Of a DNA stretch of 64,000 nt, positions 1 through 8,554 are shown piece by piece (the first letter of the stretch is position 1; each line of letters opens with the position of its first letter). A model generated the notes under the pieces. The model ran no database searches and was not told the origin of the DNA. It saw only the letters and a program-made list of their open reading frames with translations. The stretch lies in assembly GCA_030017715.1 (NCBI GenBank), contig JASEIU010000003.1, positions 332,098-396,097 of the forward strand, given 5' to 3'. The translations under genes were made by a program, and so were the position numbers. Source of the stretch: Candidatus Saccharicenans sp. GTDB lineage: Bacteria; Acidobacteriota; Aminicenantia; Aminicenantales; Saccharicenantaceae.

Positions 1-342
1 TCAAAAATTCTGATACTGGGTCTGGCTTACAAGAAGGATGTCGACGACCCGCGCGAGTCGCCTTCATTCAAGTTGATTGAGCTGCTAAAGGAACGTGGTG
101 CGGAAGTCGATTACAACGACCCCTACATCCCGAAACCGCCAAAAACCCGCAGGTGGAAGCTGGAGAAAGGCTCGGTCGAGTTGACGGCCAAGAACCTGGC
201 TTCCTACGACTGCGTGATAATCGCCACCGACCACTCAATTTACGACGCCGCCCTCATCCACAAGCATGCTGAGCTGATTGTAGATACGCGTAATTTGATG
301 GGTAAGGCGGGAATTAAGTCAGAGAAGATAATCAAGGCCTGA
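1..342 (+). CDS. UDP-N-acetyl-sugar 6-dehydrogenase, C-terminal end (partial)
   Basis: The frame is open from base 1 to the TGA at 340-342, so only the last ~113 residues are present and the start lies outside the window. The peptide begins KILILGLAYKKDVDDPRESP, the conserved turn of the C-terminal UDP-binding domain in UDP-glucose/UDP-GlcNAc/UDP-ManNAc dehydrogenases. It continues with a YNDPYIPKPP segment and VIIATDHSIYD and LIVDTRN motifs, which I associate with WbpA-type (UDP-GlcNAc to UDP-GlcNAcA) or WecC-type enzymes. These oxidise C6 of an N-acetylated sugar nucleotide with NAD in the cytoplasm. It would supply the uronic-acid precursor needed by the wbpB/D/E/I-like genes at 14.9-18.9 kb. 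Substrate cannot be decided from the tail alone. Confidence 0.88.
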   Translation, partial: SKILILGLAYKKDVDDPRESPSFKLIELLKERGAEVDYNDPYIPKPPKTRRWKLEKGSVELTAKNLASYDCVIIATDHSIYDAALIHKHAELIVDTRNLMGKAGIKSEKIIKA

Positions 343-345
343 AAA

Positions 346-614
346 CCGGGGACACGATGCACCGGGGACATAAACTGCTTCCTGATCAATTAGCTATTAA
401 AGTCTATTCTATCAGAGGCAGTTTGTGTCCCCTCTTCAAAAAAGCTTCGTGTCCCCCTTTTCTTCCCGGGGACTTAAACCTTTTCCTGAGCCATCAGCCA
501 TTAAGGTATAATCTCTCCGAAAAGGTTTGTGTCCCCTCTTTTTCCTGGGACAAGATGCGTTTTCCTGCACAATCATGGGCTCATCTATTCTGGCTGAAAA
601 TGAATCGTATCCCC
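346..614. repeat. Array of nested GGGGACA-type inverted repeats
   Basis: Four imperfect palindromes fill the gap between the dehydrogenase and murJ. An outer pair, 348-360 with 444-456, encloses an inner pair, 364-386 with 411-432. A third hairpin has arms 468-485 and 519-536, and a decayed fourth has arms 547-564 and 596-613. All start with GGGGACA-like feet, but the inner stems differ (AAACTGC, AAACCTTTTC, GATGCGTTTTC) and each is matched by its own complement. This is the same foot sequence as the hairpins found after many stop codons between 31 and 62 kb. It resembles REP/BIME elements mobilised by RAYT transposases; no such transposase is in the window. Confidence 0.8.
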
Positions 615-631
615 CGTTTATCTAATTGACA

Positions 632-2221
632 ATGAGAATCCCTGCTTTTCTCAAAAAACAAACCATAACTCAGGCGGCGTTGATAATCGCCGTTATCTCT
701 TTCATCAGTAAATTTTTTGGCTTTTTCCGCGAAGTCCTGGTGGCCAAGTATTTTGGCGCCACCGGCCAGACCGATGCCTTTCTTGTTGCCCTTATAATCC
801 CTCTTTCAATCCTCGGCCTTTTTTCAGGCGGCTTCAATACCCTCGTCATCCCCTTTTACCTTGAGAAAAAAACCCAGAGCCAGGAAACCGCCCGTCGATT
901 TGTTAATTCTGTTTTTATGGTCTGGGGTGTTCTTTTTATATTTCTCTCAATCCTAATTTTTATCTTTGCCCCTGCTTGTGTTCGCATAATTGCCTATGGC
1001 TTCAAAGGCGAAACCTTTAATTTAGCTGTAACCCTCACTCGCTATCTGATAATTTCCGGCCTATTTACAGTATTCGTAGGACTGTTTACGGGCCTTTTCC
1101 AGGCCGAAAAGCAGTTCTTTTTTCCTATATTCGTTACTTTCCTGGGCAATGTCGGCCTTGTTCTTTCGCTATTCTTTTTGCATCGCTATCTCGGAATTCA
1201 CAGCTGGACCTCAGGGCAGATATTTAACGCCGCCTTTGCCTTCTTCGCTATGCTTTCTGTCCTGTACTGGCGCCATAAATTATTTCACTCATTAAGCTAC
1301 AGCCAGATTGACTGGTCTGAAATAAAAAAGTTCGCCTTTCTTCTCCTTCCTCTGGTTATTTCAGGCGGATTGTCTATTCTGAATCAGATTGTTGATAAGA
1401 CAATTGCCTCGGGACTTGATGCTGGCTCAATAGCCGCCTTAAATTTTGCCACCCGTGTCTGGAGTATCCCTATATCGCTCCTGGCAACACCGATTGCCAC
1501 TGCCGTCTTCCCGACTTTCTCCGAACTGGCCTTAAACGGCACTTCAAAAAAGGAATACGAATCCCGGCTCGACCGAACACTGAGCTATATGTTCTACCTT
1601 ACCATCCCTTCAACCATATTTTTATTTTTCCTCTCGAAGCCGCTTGTCAGGTTATTCTTCGAAAGAGGCGCTTTTGACTCTGAGGCCACAGATTTGACCT
1701 CATTTGTTCTTAAGATGTATATACTCGGTCTCTTTGCTCACGCCATATCGCCGATCCTGGCCCGGGCTTTTTACTCCTTCAAGAACACCAAAACACCCCT
1801 GATAATAAGCGCCATCTGTGTTTCACTCAACATAGTTTTGAACATTCTTTTATCAAGACTGCTGGGGGCCGCCGGAATAGCTCTGGCAACCAGTATTGTT
1901 ATGATGGTTAATATAGCCTTATACAGACGTTTTCTCAGACGATATTTAACCACCTTCAGGGCTGAACTCGGCGCTGATATTTTCAGAATTATAATTAGCT
2001 CCTTACCCATCGGTCTTGTCTGCTATTTTTCCCTTCCCTTCCTGAACAACATCTCTGCTGACTCTATCGCAGGTTTCACATCCCTGGCCATCAGAATCTC
2101 AGCCGTTGGCTTAATTTCAATCATACCGTTTTTTCTGCTTAGCCGCCTCTTTCGTCTTGAACCATACCTCTTCTTCAAATCCTACACCTTAAACCTGGTA
2201 AAAAAACTACTGCCAGAATAA
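632..2221 (+). CDS. murJ: Lipid II flippase MurJ (MviN family)
   Basis: About 529 residues, a normal length for MurJ. It flips undecaprenyl-pyrophosphate-linked peptidoglycan precursor across the inner membrane. The protein is hydrophobic throughout, with roughly 13-14 membrane segments and the family-typical N-terminus containing FFGFFREVLVAKYFGATGQT followed by DAFLVALIIP. Mid-protein GLDAGSIAALNFATRVWSIP and the FERGAFD motif near residue 345 are also characteristic of MurJ. The ATG at 632 is preferred over an in-frame TTG two codons earlier; no good Shine-Dalgarno is visible for either. A strong hairpin follows the stop. Because it adjoins a glycan locus it could in principle serve another lipid-linked oligosaccharide, but the closest match is MurJ rather than Wzx. 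Confidence 0.93.
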   Translation: MRIPAFLKKQTITQAALIIAVISFISKFFGFFREVLVAKYFGATGQTDAFLVALIIPLSILGLFSGGFNTLVIPFYLEKKTQSQETARRFVNSVFMVWGVLFIFLSILIFIFAPACVRIIAYGFKGETFNLAVTLTRYLIISGLFTVFVGLFTGLFQAEKQFFFPIFVTFLGNVGLVLSLFFLHRYLGIHSWTSGQIFNAAFAFFAMLSVLYWRHKLFHSLSYSQIDWSEIKKFAFLLLPLVISGGLSILNQIVDKTIASGLDAGSIAALNFATRVWSIPISLLATPIATAVFPTFSELALNGTSKKEYESRLDRTLSYMFYLTIPSTIFLFFLSKPLVRLFFERGAFDSEATDLTSFVLKMYILGLFAHAISPILARAFYSFKNTKTPLIISAICVSLNIVLNILLSRLLGAAGIALATSIVMMVNIALYRRFLRRYLTTFRAELGADIFRIIISSLPIGLVCYFSLPFLNNISADSIAGFTSLAIRISAVGLISIIPFFLLSRLFRLEPYLFFKSYTLNLVKKLLPE

Positions 2222-2224
2222 AAA

Positions 2225-2262
2225 AAGCGCAGAGGCTGTTCGACAATCATACCTCTGCGCTT
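2225..2262. terminator. Hairpin after murJ
   Basis: An 11-bp perfect stem (AAGCGCAGAGG at 2225-2235 with its complement at 2252-2262) and a 16-nt loop start three bases after the murJ stop. On the plus strand there is no clean U tract after it, whereas six or more A bases precede it, so in the minus direction it would read as stem plus U run. It may terminate transcription from both sides; the converging polysaccharide operon ends about 100-450 nt away. Confidence 0.7.
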
Positions 2263-2376
2263 ATAGGCTTATTGTTAATTTATTAATAAGCTATTCTTTA
2301 ATGTTTCACCCAATCTGCTTTCATCCGGAATATACAACCACCTCCCAAAGGTTAACTCTGGGGACCGTTTTTGACC

Positions 2377-2676
2377 TTACGCAATAAAATTCAGCATCTT
2401 AATGGACAGCCTAACCTTTCGCCTCAGATAGCGGTCATATATATATGCCCATCTTAGCTAACAACTTCTCAAAGGAATAGACCTGAATTTTTTTCTCGGC
2501 CGGCAACGCCAATAGCAGTCCGCAACTCGCAGATTAAGACAAGAAACAGGTCTCTCCAGAGCTTTAGCCAGAGTTGAAATGTCGCCCTGCTCTATCAAAA
2601 ACCCAGTGCCTCCATCTTCCTCCAGGTCGAGTTTACCGCGGAAAATAATAACGGCTACTGGTTTCTCAGCGGCCAC
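2377..2676 (-). pseudogene. Remnant of a group 1 (GT4-type) glycosyltransferase C-terminus
   Basis: The minus-strand reading starts with VAVIIFRGKLDLEEDGGTGF and then LIEQGDISTLAKALERP. That resembles the nucleotide-sugar-binding end of GT4 glycosyltransferases (E-x-V-x-DG-x-TGFLV-x-PGD-x-x-x-LA). After that the frame breaks near 2560-2500. A second frame continues with KKIQVYSFEKLLAKMGIYIY and stops at 2377, which looks like the usual family tail. No N-terminal half exists. It is therefore a decayed relic at the downstream edge of the glycan locus, directly after an intact GT4 gene. The match is by eye and the function is lost. Confidence 0.55.
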
Positions 2677-2709
2677 GTTTCCTTAACAAATTTGGAGAGA
2701 CCTTTGTAT

Positions 2710-3954
2710 TTATTCGTCTCCCCACCCCAGCAAAGATTCTAAACGTTCGGCGAGGACTTTGATGTTGTGAAACTGTTCCACATAGCGTCGACCGTTCTTG
2801 CCGAGCTGTGCCCTTTCTTCTTCAGATAGTTGGGAAATCTCGATAATAGCCCTGGCAAGGGCTTCTGGGTCCTCTGGAGGTACTGATTTGCCAGCAGCAG
2901 CTTCTTCAACTGGGTTATTAATTGCTTCTATAGACGTAACAACCGGTTTGGCACTGGCCAAATAATCGAACATTTTATTGGGGCTCATTCCATAACGTAA
3001 AACATCCACCTTCTTGAGGGTATGCAAGAGCAGATCTGCTCTTGCAAGAACATTAGGAACCTGATCTTTTGTTACTGGTGGTAAAAAGAAAACGTTGTTA
3101 AGGCCCATTTCTTTAGTTTTTCTCTCTAATTTACTCTTCTCAGGCCCATCCCCTATCAAGAAGAAATGGATCTCAGAATTGACATTTCGCATAATATTAG
3201 CAGTATGAATTATAACTTCTAATCCGTTTGCTTCTCCATGCGCCCCTGTATAAACAACCTTAAATTTATCCTTAAATTTCTCAAAAACTCGGGCGACTTC
3301 TGAGGTTGGGTCCAATGGCTCTGGATGGTCAAATCTTTCCAGATTCACACCATTCGGCAACCAGACTACTTTTTCCTGGCTTAGTCCTCTGCCCACCACA
3401 TAGTCCTTTGCGTGTGGTAATAATACAATAATTTTTTCTGCTTTATCATACATAAATTTTTCCCAGGCATACAAAACCTTAGCCGGCAAACCGTTTGGCT
3501 TCATAGCCCCCATATCTACTGCAGTCTGTGGCCAGAGATCTCTAACTTCAAAAAAGAACCTGGCTTTATACCTGCGGGCCAACCACCAGGCCGCCAGGGC
3601 AGCAAACGGATGCATGGAAGAGCCGATAACCGCGTCTGGTTTTGGTAAACCCCGATCACAACCTAAGACACGCCAACCGTAAGAGAGCATATTCAGCAAC
3701 CGGCGCCAGTTATTTCTGGTATATGGGAACGTATTAATCCATACAAATCGTACCCCTTCATATTCCTCCAGCCGCATCCGCTCTTTTGGCTTTAATTTAA
3801 GATATTTTCTGCTAACATGGTCAAAACCAGATGCAAAAATAGTTACATCATACCCCTTTCTTACCAATTCTCTGGCCAGGTCAAAGTGCCTTGTGCCCCC
3901 GGGCATATCAGGGCTGATGGCATAATGATTTAGAATCCAAAGAGATTTACTCAC
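2710..3954 (-). CDS. Glycosyltransferase family 4, WbuB-like
   Basis: 414 residues, two Rossmann-like halves (GT-B fold). The N-terminal half opens with SLWILNHYAISPDMPGGTRH, the signature of the WbuB group, some members of which transfer N-acetyl-L-fucosamine onto a lipid-linked sugar. The C-terminal half has VVYTGAHGEANGLE, FFLIGDGPEKSKLE and the donor-binding SPNKMFDYLASAKPVV segment. It acts on the cytoplasmic face of the membrane, adding one sugar of the repeat unit. It is the last intact gene of the minus-strand locus, 28 nt after the interrupted wecB. Donor and acceptor are not readable from sequence. Confidence 0.85.
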   Translation of the reverse strand: MSKSLWILNHYAISPDMPGGTRHFDLARELVRKGYDVTIFASGFDHVSRKYLKLKPKERMRLEEYEGVRFVWINTFPYTRNNWRRLLNMLSYGWRVLGCDRGLPKPDAVIGSSMHPFAALAAWWLARRYKARFFFEVRDLWPQTAVDMGAMKPNGLPAKVLYAWEKFMYDKAEKIIVLLPHAKDYVVGRGLSQEKVVWLPNGVNLERFDHPEPLDPTSEVARVFEKFKDKFKVVYTGAHGEANGLEVIIHTANIMRNVNSEIHFFLIGDGPEKSKLERKTKEMGLNNVFFLPPVTKDQVPNVLARADLLLHTLKKVDVLRYGMSPNKMFDYLASAKPVVTSIEAINNPVEEAAAGKSVPPEDPEALARAIIEISQLSEEERAQLGKNGRRYVEQFHNIKVLAERLESLLGWGDE

Positions 3955-3982
3955 GCAATCAACCCCCTGATAAATATTCCAC

Positions 3983-5070
3983 CTAATAACGCATGGTTAA
4001 ATACTGAATGATCTTACTGGCGGCATGACCATCACCGTAAGGAGCCCCATCAAAATGCAGAAAATCTCGCAAGCTGGATTTAATTCCATTAGCTATTGCG
4101 TCTACCGAAAATGGAGGAATGATTCGATTCCATCCCAATTCTACCAACTCCACCCATTCCGTCTCTTCTCGCAGAGTAACGCAGGGCACCCGGTAAAAGA
4201 AGGCCTCCTTCTGCACACCTCCTGAATCAGTGGCAATGAGGCACGCTTTTTTCTCAAGCATCACCATGTCCAGATACCCCACAGGCTCGATTGCTACAAC
4301 GGATTCTAACAGATGAACAAGCCCAAACCGTTCCGCCGCTTTACGTGCCCTCGGATGGACTGGGAAGACCACGGGCATTTCCTGGTGGACCTCGGCCAGA
4401 GCCTTTAGGATGACATGAAGTCGAGCTGGGTCGTCCGTGTTTTCTGCTCTGTGAACGGTAGCCAGGATGTAATTCTTTGGCTGAAGCAGAAGTTTCTCCA
4501 GGATACGGCTTTCCGCCTCGGCCTTTTGACCATTGTAAAGTGTGGCATCGTACATGATGTCTCCAACCAGGTGAATCCGTTCTTCGGGAATCCCCTCCCG
4601 CTTAAGGTTTTGGGCTGCCTTCTCTGTAGGGGCAAAAAGTAGGTCTGAAGCGTGGTCGGTAAGCACGCGGTTAATTTCTTCCGGCATTCTCCAGTTAAAA
4701 GATCGTAAGCCAGCCTCCACATGAGCCAGGGGAGTATGTAATTTCACCGCGGCTAAAGCTCCAGCCGGCGTAGAATTAGTATCTCCATATACCAACACCC
4801 AATCGGGCTTTTCTTTTAAAGGCACCTTCTCAATTACTTCTAACATGCGGCCAGTTTGAGCTCCATGAGTAGCAGAGCCAATACCTAAGTGATAGTCTGG
4901 TTCGGGAATCTCAAGCTCCTCAAAAAAAAAACTCGGCTCATATTGTCATCGTAATGCTGGCCGGTATGCACCCAAACCTCTTTAATCCCCTCTTTTAACC
5001 GCAGCAATGTTGACACAACCGCAGCTCTAATAAACTGCGGTCGAGCACCGACGATGTGAACAAGCTTCAT
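3983..5070 (-). pseudogene. wecB: UDP-GlcNAc 2-epimerase (WecB), reading frame broken in a homopolymer
   Basis: The first 61 codons (5070 down) encode MKLVHIVGARPQFIRAAVV, HTGQHYDDNMSRVFF, the WecB N-terminus. The rest (to 3983) contains VYGDTNSTPAGALAA, HVEAGLRSFNWRMPEEINRV and ATDSGGVQKEAFF, the non-hydrolysing epimerase core. The break is at 4922-4931, ten consecutive A on the plus strand (T on the coding strand). Eight or eleven would join the halves and restore VFF(F)EELEIPEPDYHLG. No other damage is seen. A sequencing error, a recent mutation, or a slippery tract tolerated through transcriptional slippage would all look like this. The enzyme would interconvert UDP-GlcNAc and UDP-ManNAc. 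A second, intact family member lies at 14.9-16.1 kb. Confidence 0.8.
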
Positions 5071-5160
5071 GTGATCAACGCCTTATATAGTGCCACAGGC
5101 TTTTCGCTCTCCTTCAGCAAATTATACTTTACAAAATCGCCCGCCAATTATGACCATCAA

Positions 5161-6543
5161 TCAAGATCTGCTTTTATTCACTATTAACCTCTGTTTTGCA
5201 CCCGGCGTCCTTGGAATTTCTGCTACCAACTCGATGCTGACATCAGCAGATGGTCCTAAGTAATAGTGCAGGATTTCCAAGCACTCTTCTTGTTCCTTAA
5301 AGCCAATATGCCCATTATTCAACACCAATAATTTATAGCTATTGCTGCTTTCTTGGATAAGCTGATATTGTTCCAAAAATGCCAGCTTTGCAAATCGAGT
5401 CCGGAAGGAAACCGGTAGAACAGCCTCGCCCTCCGGTGTGGTAATGACATCATCTATCCTACCCACAATCTTGCTTAAAAGAGGAAGCCCCCTGCCGCAG
5501 GAGCAATTATTTTCGGATAAAGCTCCTAAATCACCTGTTTTATATCTGATAAAAGGCATAGCATAATTGTGAAGAGAAGTTGCGACGATCTCACCAACGC
5601 CACTCCCCAATTTCTCATCTTGAATGACCTCCACTATTCCATATTCGGAGGCGATATGATAGCCTTCGTGCACTTCGCATTCAGCTGCCATGCCAACCGC
5701 TTCTCCCTGGCCCCAGCCGTCAAAGACTTTGCATTGGAACCTGCGTTCTATAACCTCCCGTTGATCGGCATAAAGCTGTTCGCCGGTTGTCAATACGGCC
5801 TTTACCGAGATGGTTATATCAAAAGCCTCCATCCTACTTGCAAGGTAAGCAATGGCTGAAGGATGTCCCTGAATAACCTTGGGTGAGAATTTAACTATTT
5901 GCTCAATATATTTATCTACCGTCTGAGAGGTCAGGTGATGGGTGGAAAGCAAGAGCTGATTTTCCGCCCGGTTTATCATCCAATAAGGAGGATGATTGGT
6001 AAAGAATCTGCCCGCAATAGTTACTCGCTTTTCACCGACATCAAAGCTTGCCCAGCGGTAAAATCTGTACAAATTTGCATAGTTAATATTCCATCTAAGC
6101 CCCTCAGGGAGATAGAATTCAAGCCTCCTTCCCGTTGTCCCACCTGTATGATGCAGAACCATGTGTGATCGGGGGAAATTACGGGCTATTAGATCAGAGA
6201 AGTTCTTGTTTATGATTTCTTTTGTCAAAAAAGGGAGCTTGCATAAGTCTTCTTTACATTTTATATCGGCGGGCTTCAAGCCTCGTTCATCGAATACTAG
6301 CCGATAATAAGGAACATTCCAATAGGCATGTTCAATAATCCTCCTCAGAAGATCATTTTGGAGTTCCTCTAGCTCAGAAGGAGGCCACCACTGGCTATCC
6401 TCTAGCTCTTCAAGAATCTCCCTGAAATTTCCGCCAAAGCGGTTTCGGGCCTGCCAATATCCATAAACATTAATCCCAATCTTTTGGATTGTCAGCGGGC
6501 AAGAGAAATACGCCTTCTCTAAAAGCTCGCCTAGCATCGACAT
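5161..6543 (-). CDS. Phenylacetate-CoA ligase-like adenylate-forming protein (CapK/PaaK family)
   Basis: 460 residues, the usual length for CapK/PaaK-like proteins of capsule loci. The P-loop-like motif HHTGGTTGRRLEF lies near residue 135. KAVLTTGEQLYADQRE, YGIVEVIQDE and FIRYKTGDLGAL with a following CSCGRGLP cysteine pair are the family hallmarks. Such enzymes activate a carboxylic acid as an acyl-adenylate; in polysaccharide loci their substrates are mostly unknown and may be acyl or amino-acid decorations of the glycan. The start overlaps the end of the CapA-like gene by 13 nt, so the two are probably translationally coupled. Substrate is unassigned. Confidence 0.82.
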   Translation of the reverse strand: MSMLGELLEKAYFSCPLTIQKIGINVYGYWQARNRFGGNFREILEELEDSQWWPPSELEELQNDLLRRIIEHAYWNVPYYRLVFDERGLKPADIKCKEDLCKLPFLTKEIINKNFSDLIARNFPRSHMVLHHTGGTTGRRLEFYLPEGLRWNINYANLYRFYRWASFDVGEKRVTIAGRFFTNHPPYWMINRAENQLLLSTHHLTSQTVDKYIEQIVKFSPKVIQGHPSAIAYLASRMEAFDITISVKAVLTTGEQLYADQREVIERRFQCKVFDGWGQGEAVGMAAECEVHEGYHIASEYGIVEVIQDEKLGSGVGEIVATSLHNYAMPFIRYKTGDLGALSENNCSCGRGLPLLSKIVGRIDDVITTPEGEAVLPVSFRTRFAKLAFLEQYQLIQESSNSYKLLVLNNGHIGFKEQEECLEILHYYLGPSADVSIELVAEIPRTPGAKQRLIVNKSRS

Positions 6544-7688
6544 CGCTTAATGAACCTCCTTATTCTATGAGAGAGGGCAGCTCCCAAGAGCCGCAGATGA
6601 AAGAGCCTTATATGACTCAACCTCATAAAAATGGCCCTTAACCCATTACGGCTGATTGACCTGATAAGGCCAGCTTTTTGATCGGCCAAGAAGACACTCC
6701 CTGCAGCCTCCCAAAATCTCTTATCGCTGGAACCATCTTGGAAATACTGGGAAAGCTCTTTTAGCCTTGTAACGATCTTTAGAGCCATTTCTTCAGAGGC
6801 TATCTGAGGTTGATACTCGTCGTTGATCCAGATGGGAAGCAAGTAGACCGCCTTGATGCCCTCTCTGTCGAAAGTTGCCCGCAGGATAATGCTTTCCCTG
6901 CGTCTTTCGGTTAGGTTGTCGAAGACGAAGTTTCCGAGACTATAGGCGGCAAATCCTCTCTTGTAGAACTCCATCCCTTGAATGACATGAGGATGGTGCC
7001 CTAGAACCAGATCGGCCCCGTATTCGATAATTTGCCTGGCCTGGAGACGACATTCCGGTGGAGGATACTCCACGTTCTCATAGCCGAAATGTAGCGAAAC
7101 GATGCACACGTCAGCTTTGCTCTTCGCTTTGCGAATGTCATCTTTTATCCATCTCAAATTGATGGGGGGAGCTACATACTCATGCTTGGGATCAGTAGCG
7201 TTATATGCTGAGGTATAAGCCAGAAAAGCGAACCTTATCTCCTTCGTTGAAATAATCACTGGCTCACGGGCATCTTCAACTGAGCGACCCATTCCTATGG
7301 TATGAATATTTCTCTCTTTGAGAAGTTTTAGAGTTTCCTCGATCGCCTCTCTACCGTAATCATAGATATGATTATTGGCTAGTGAGAGAATCTTAAAACA
7401 TGTGATTGCCAGCCCATCTGCAGCTAAGGGGTTTGCCCTAAAGCTGCTTTGGGTAAACGGTGAAGGGGTACCGCACGAAGAGATAGGGCCCTCTAGATTG
7501 CCGAAAACAAGCCCTTCTTGAGTGATCAAGGAGCGGACTTGGGCAAAGGGATAACTGGGGCCATGTTCTGCGATCTTCTCGCCAACCCCCCGGCTTAGCA
7601 TGATATCTCCAACTGCTAAAACAGACACCTCTGGCAGATTAGCTACTCCTCGTTCCCAAAATCTGTAATAGAGCTCTTTCACTTTCAT
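6531..7688 (-). CDS. CapA family metallophosphoesterase-like protein
   Basis: 385 residues with the ordered motifs of the PGA_cap/CapA family: GDIMLSRGV near residue 27, GNLEGPIS near 63, LSLANNHIYDYG near 106, and VSLHFGYENVEYPP followed by ADLVLGHHPHVIQG near 200-230. The Asp/Asn/His residues in these are the expected metal ligands. No signal peptide is visible. CapA proteins are linked to poly-gamma-glutamate or capsule attachment, but in mixed glycan loci the exact substrate is unknown. Its ATG overlaps the stop of the upstream deacetylase gene (TAATG), indicating coupled translation, and its tail overlaps the CapK-like gene. Confidence 0.85.
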   Translation of the reverse strand: MKVKELYYRFWERGVANLPEVSVLAVGDIMLSRGVGEKIAEHGPSYPFAQVRSLITQEGLVFGNLEGPISSCGTPSPFTQSSFRANPLAADGLAITCFKILSLANNHIYDYGREAIEETLKLLKERNIHTIGMGRSVEDAREPVIISTKEIRFAFLAYTSAYNATDPKHEYVAPPINLRWIKDDIRKAKSKADVCIVSLHFGYENVEYPPPECRLQARQIIEYGADLVLGHHPHVIQGMEFYKRGFAAYSLGNFVFDNLTERRRESIILRATFDREGIKAVYLLPIWINDEYQPQIASEEMALKIVTRLKELSQYFQDGSSDKRFWEAAGSVFLADQKAGLIRSISRNGLRAIFMRLSHIRLFHLRLLGAALSHRIRRFIKRCRC

Positions 7689-8554
7689 TAAAACTCCTTA
7701 AAAGAGATTAACTGAATGCCCTCACGTTCGATTGCCTCCTTAAGTTCGCGGCTTGTCAGCACCTCTACTTCGATCTCCCTCTCCTTGACGTAATATGCAT
7801 ATTTAGCTAATAGCTCATCAGGATAGCCGGGGTGACAGTAAATCTCGTTAACCCCTTCCGGTAAAGTACTCATAATACCTAGCCATGTCTCTAAAGAGTT
7901 TTTCCTAGTATTATCGGCATAGCTAGGGGTTATTAACCGATCTGAGGTTTTTATACCTTTTACTTGGGCATACCAAGTCAAAACCTTCGCCCCAGTATGG
8001 GAAAAAAGCCTTTGGGGATGAGATAGGTAATAATAAATTATCTTCGCAATTCTCGATCCACCTCCTATGAAAAGATAGCGGTTATGCGAGCGCATGAACT
8101 TGATATCCCACTCCTTTGCCACCTTTAATGCTGCTAGGAAGAATGGTAGATATAAGTGCTTGTTTTGATGACCATCGAAGTGTGTAGGCTTAATGCCAAG
8201 CTCCGCCAGGCGTCTCACCTGATTGTCAAGCTCTTTAACCATATCGGAGAAGCTTATCCGACCTGAAAGGAGCTTGGGCACAAAGGCGTACCTCAGAAAC
8301 TCACCTTTTTCGTCTATCAGAGTCGGCACATCATCAGGTGAAGAAACCGGCCTTCCAACAGAGAGATTGAAATGAATCCCTATACTGACCCCGGGGAATC
8401 GGTCTTTAAGTTTTTTTACTTCCTCAATTGCTGGCATGTTTGCTAAGGCACTGGTACTACGAACTACACCCTTCTCAATTGTTTCGATAATGCCCCTATT
8501 AACTCCGAAGGTGAACCCAAATCCGTCGGCGTTTATGATCAACTGTTTGCTCAT
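7688..8554 (-). CDS. ChbG/HpnK (YdjC-like) carbohydrate deacetylase
   Basis: 288 residues from the ATG at 8554, which overlaps the preceding glycosyltransferase stop (ATGA); a longer reading from 8614 lies wholly inside that gene and is unlikely. The N-terminal KQLIINADGFGFTFGVNRGI carries the metal-binding Asp of this family. GIHFNLSVGRPVSS and PTHFDGHQNKHLYLPFF provide the conserved His ligands, and EIYCHPGYPDELL is the typical C-terminal motif. Family members (ChbG, HpnK) remove acetyl groups from N-acetylated sugars. Here it probably edits an N-acetyl sugar on the lipid-linked glycan or precursor. Substrate is not deducible. Confidence 0.86.
   Translation of the reverse strand: MSKQLIINADGFGFTFGVNRGIIETIEKGVVRSTSALANMPAIEEVKKLKDRFPGVSIGIHFNLSVGRPVSSPDDVPTLIDEKGEFLRYAFVPKLLSGRISFSDMVKELDNQVRRLAELGIKPTHFDGHQNKHLYLPFFLAALKVAKEWDIKFMRSHNRYLFIGGGSRIAKIIYYYLSHPQRLFSHTGAKVLTWYAQVKGIKTSDRLITPSYADNTRKNSLETWLGIMSTLPEGVNEIYCHPGYPDELLAKYAYYVKEREIEVEVLTSRELKEAIEREGIQLISFKEF

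Noticed and set aside
346..614. CRISPR array
   Set aside because: The repeats are palindromes with differing stems and irregular spacing, without constant direct repeats and unique spacers; no cas genes are present.
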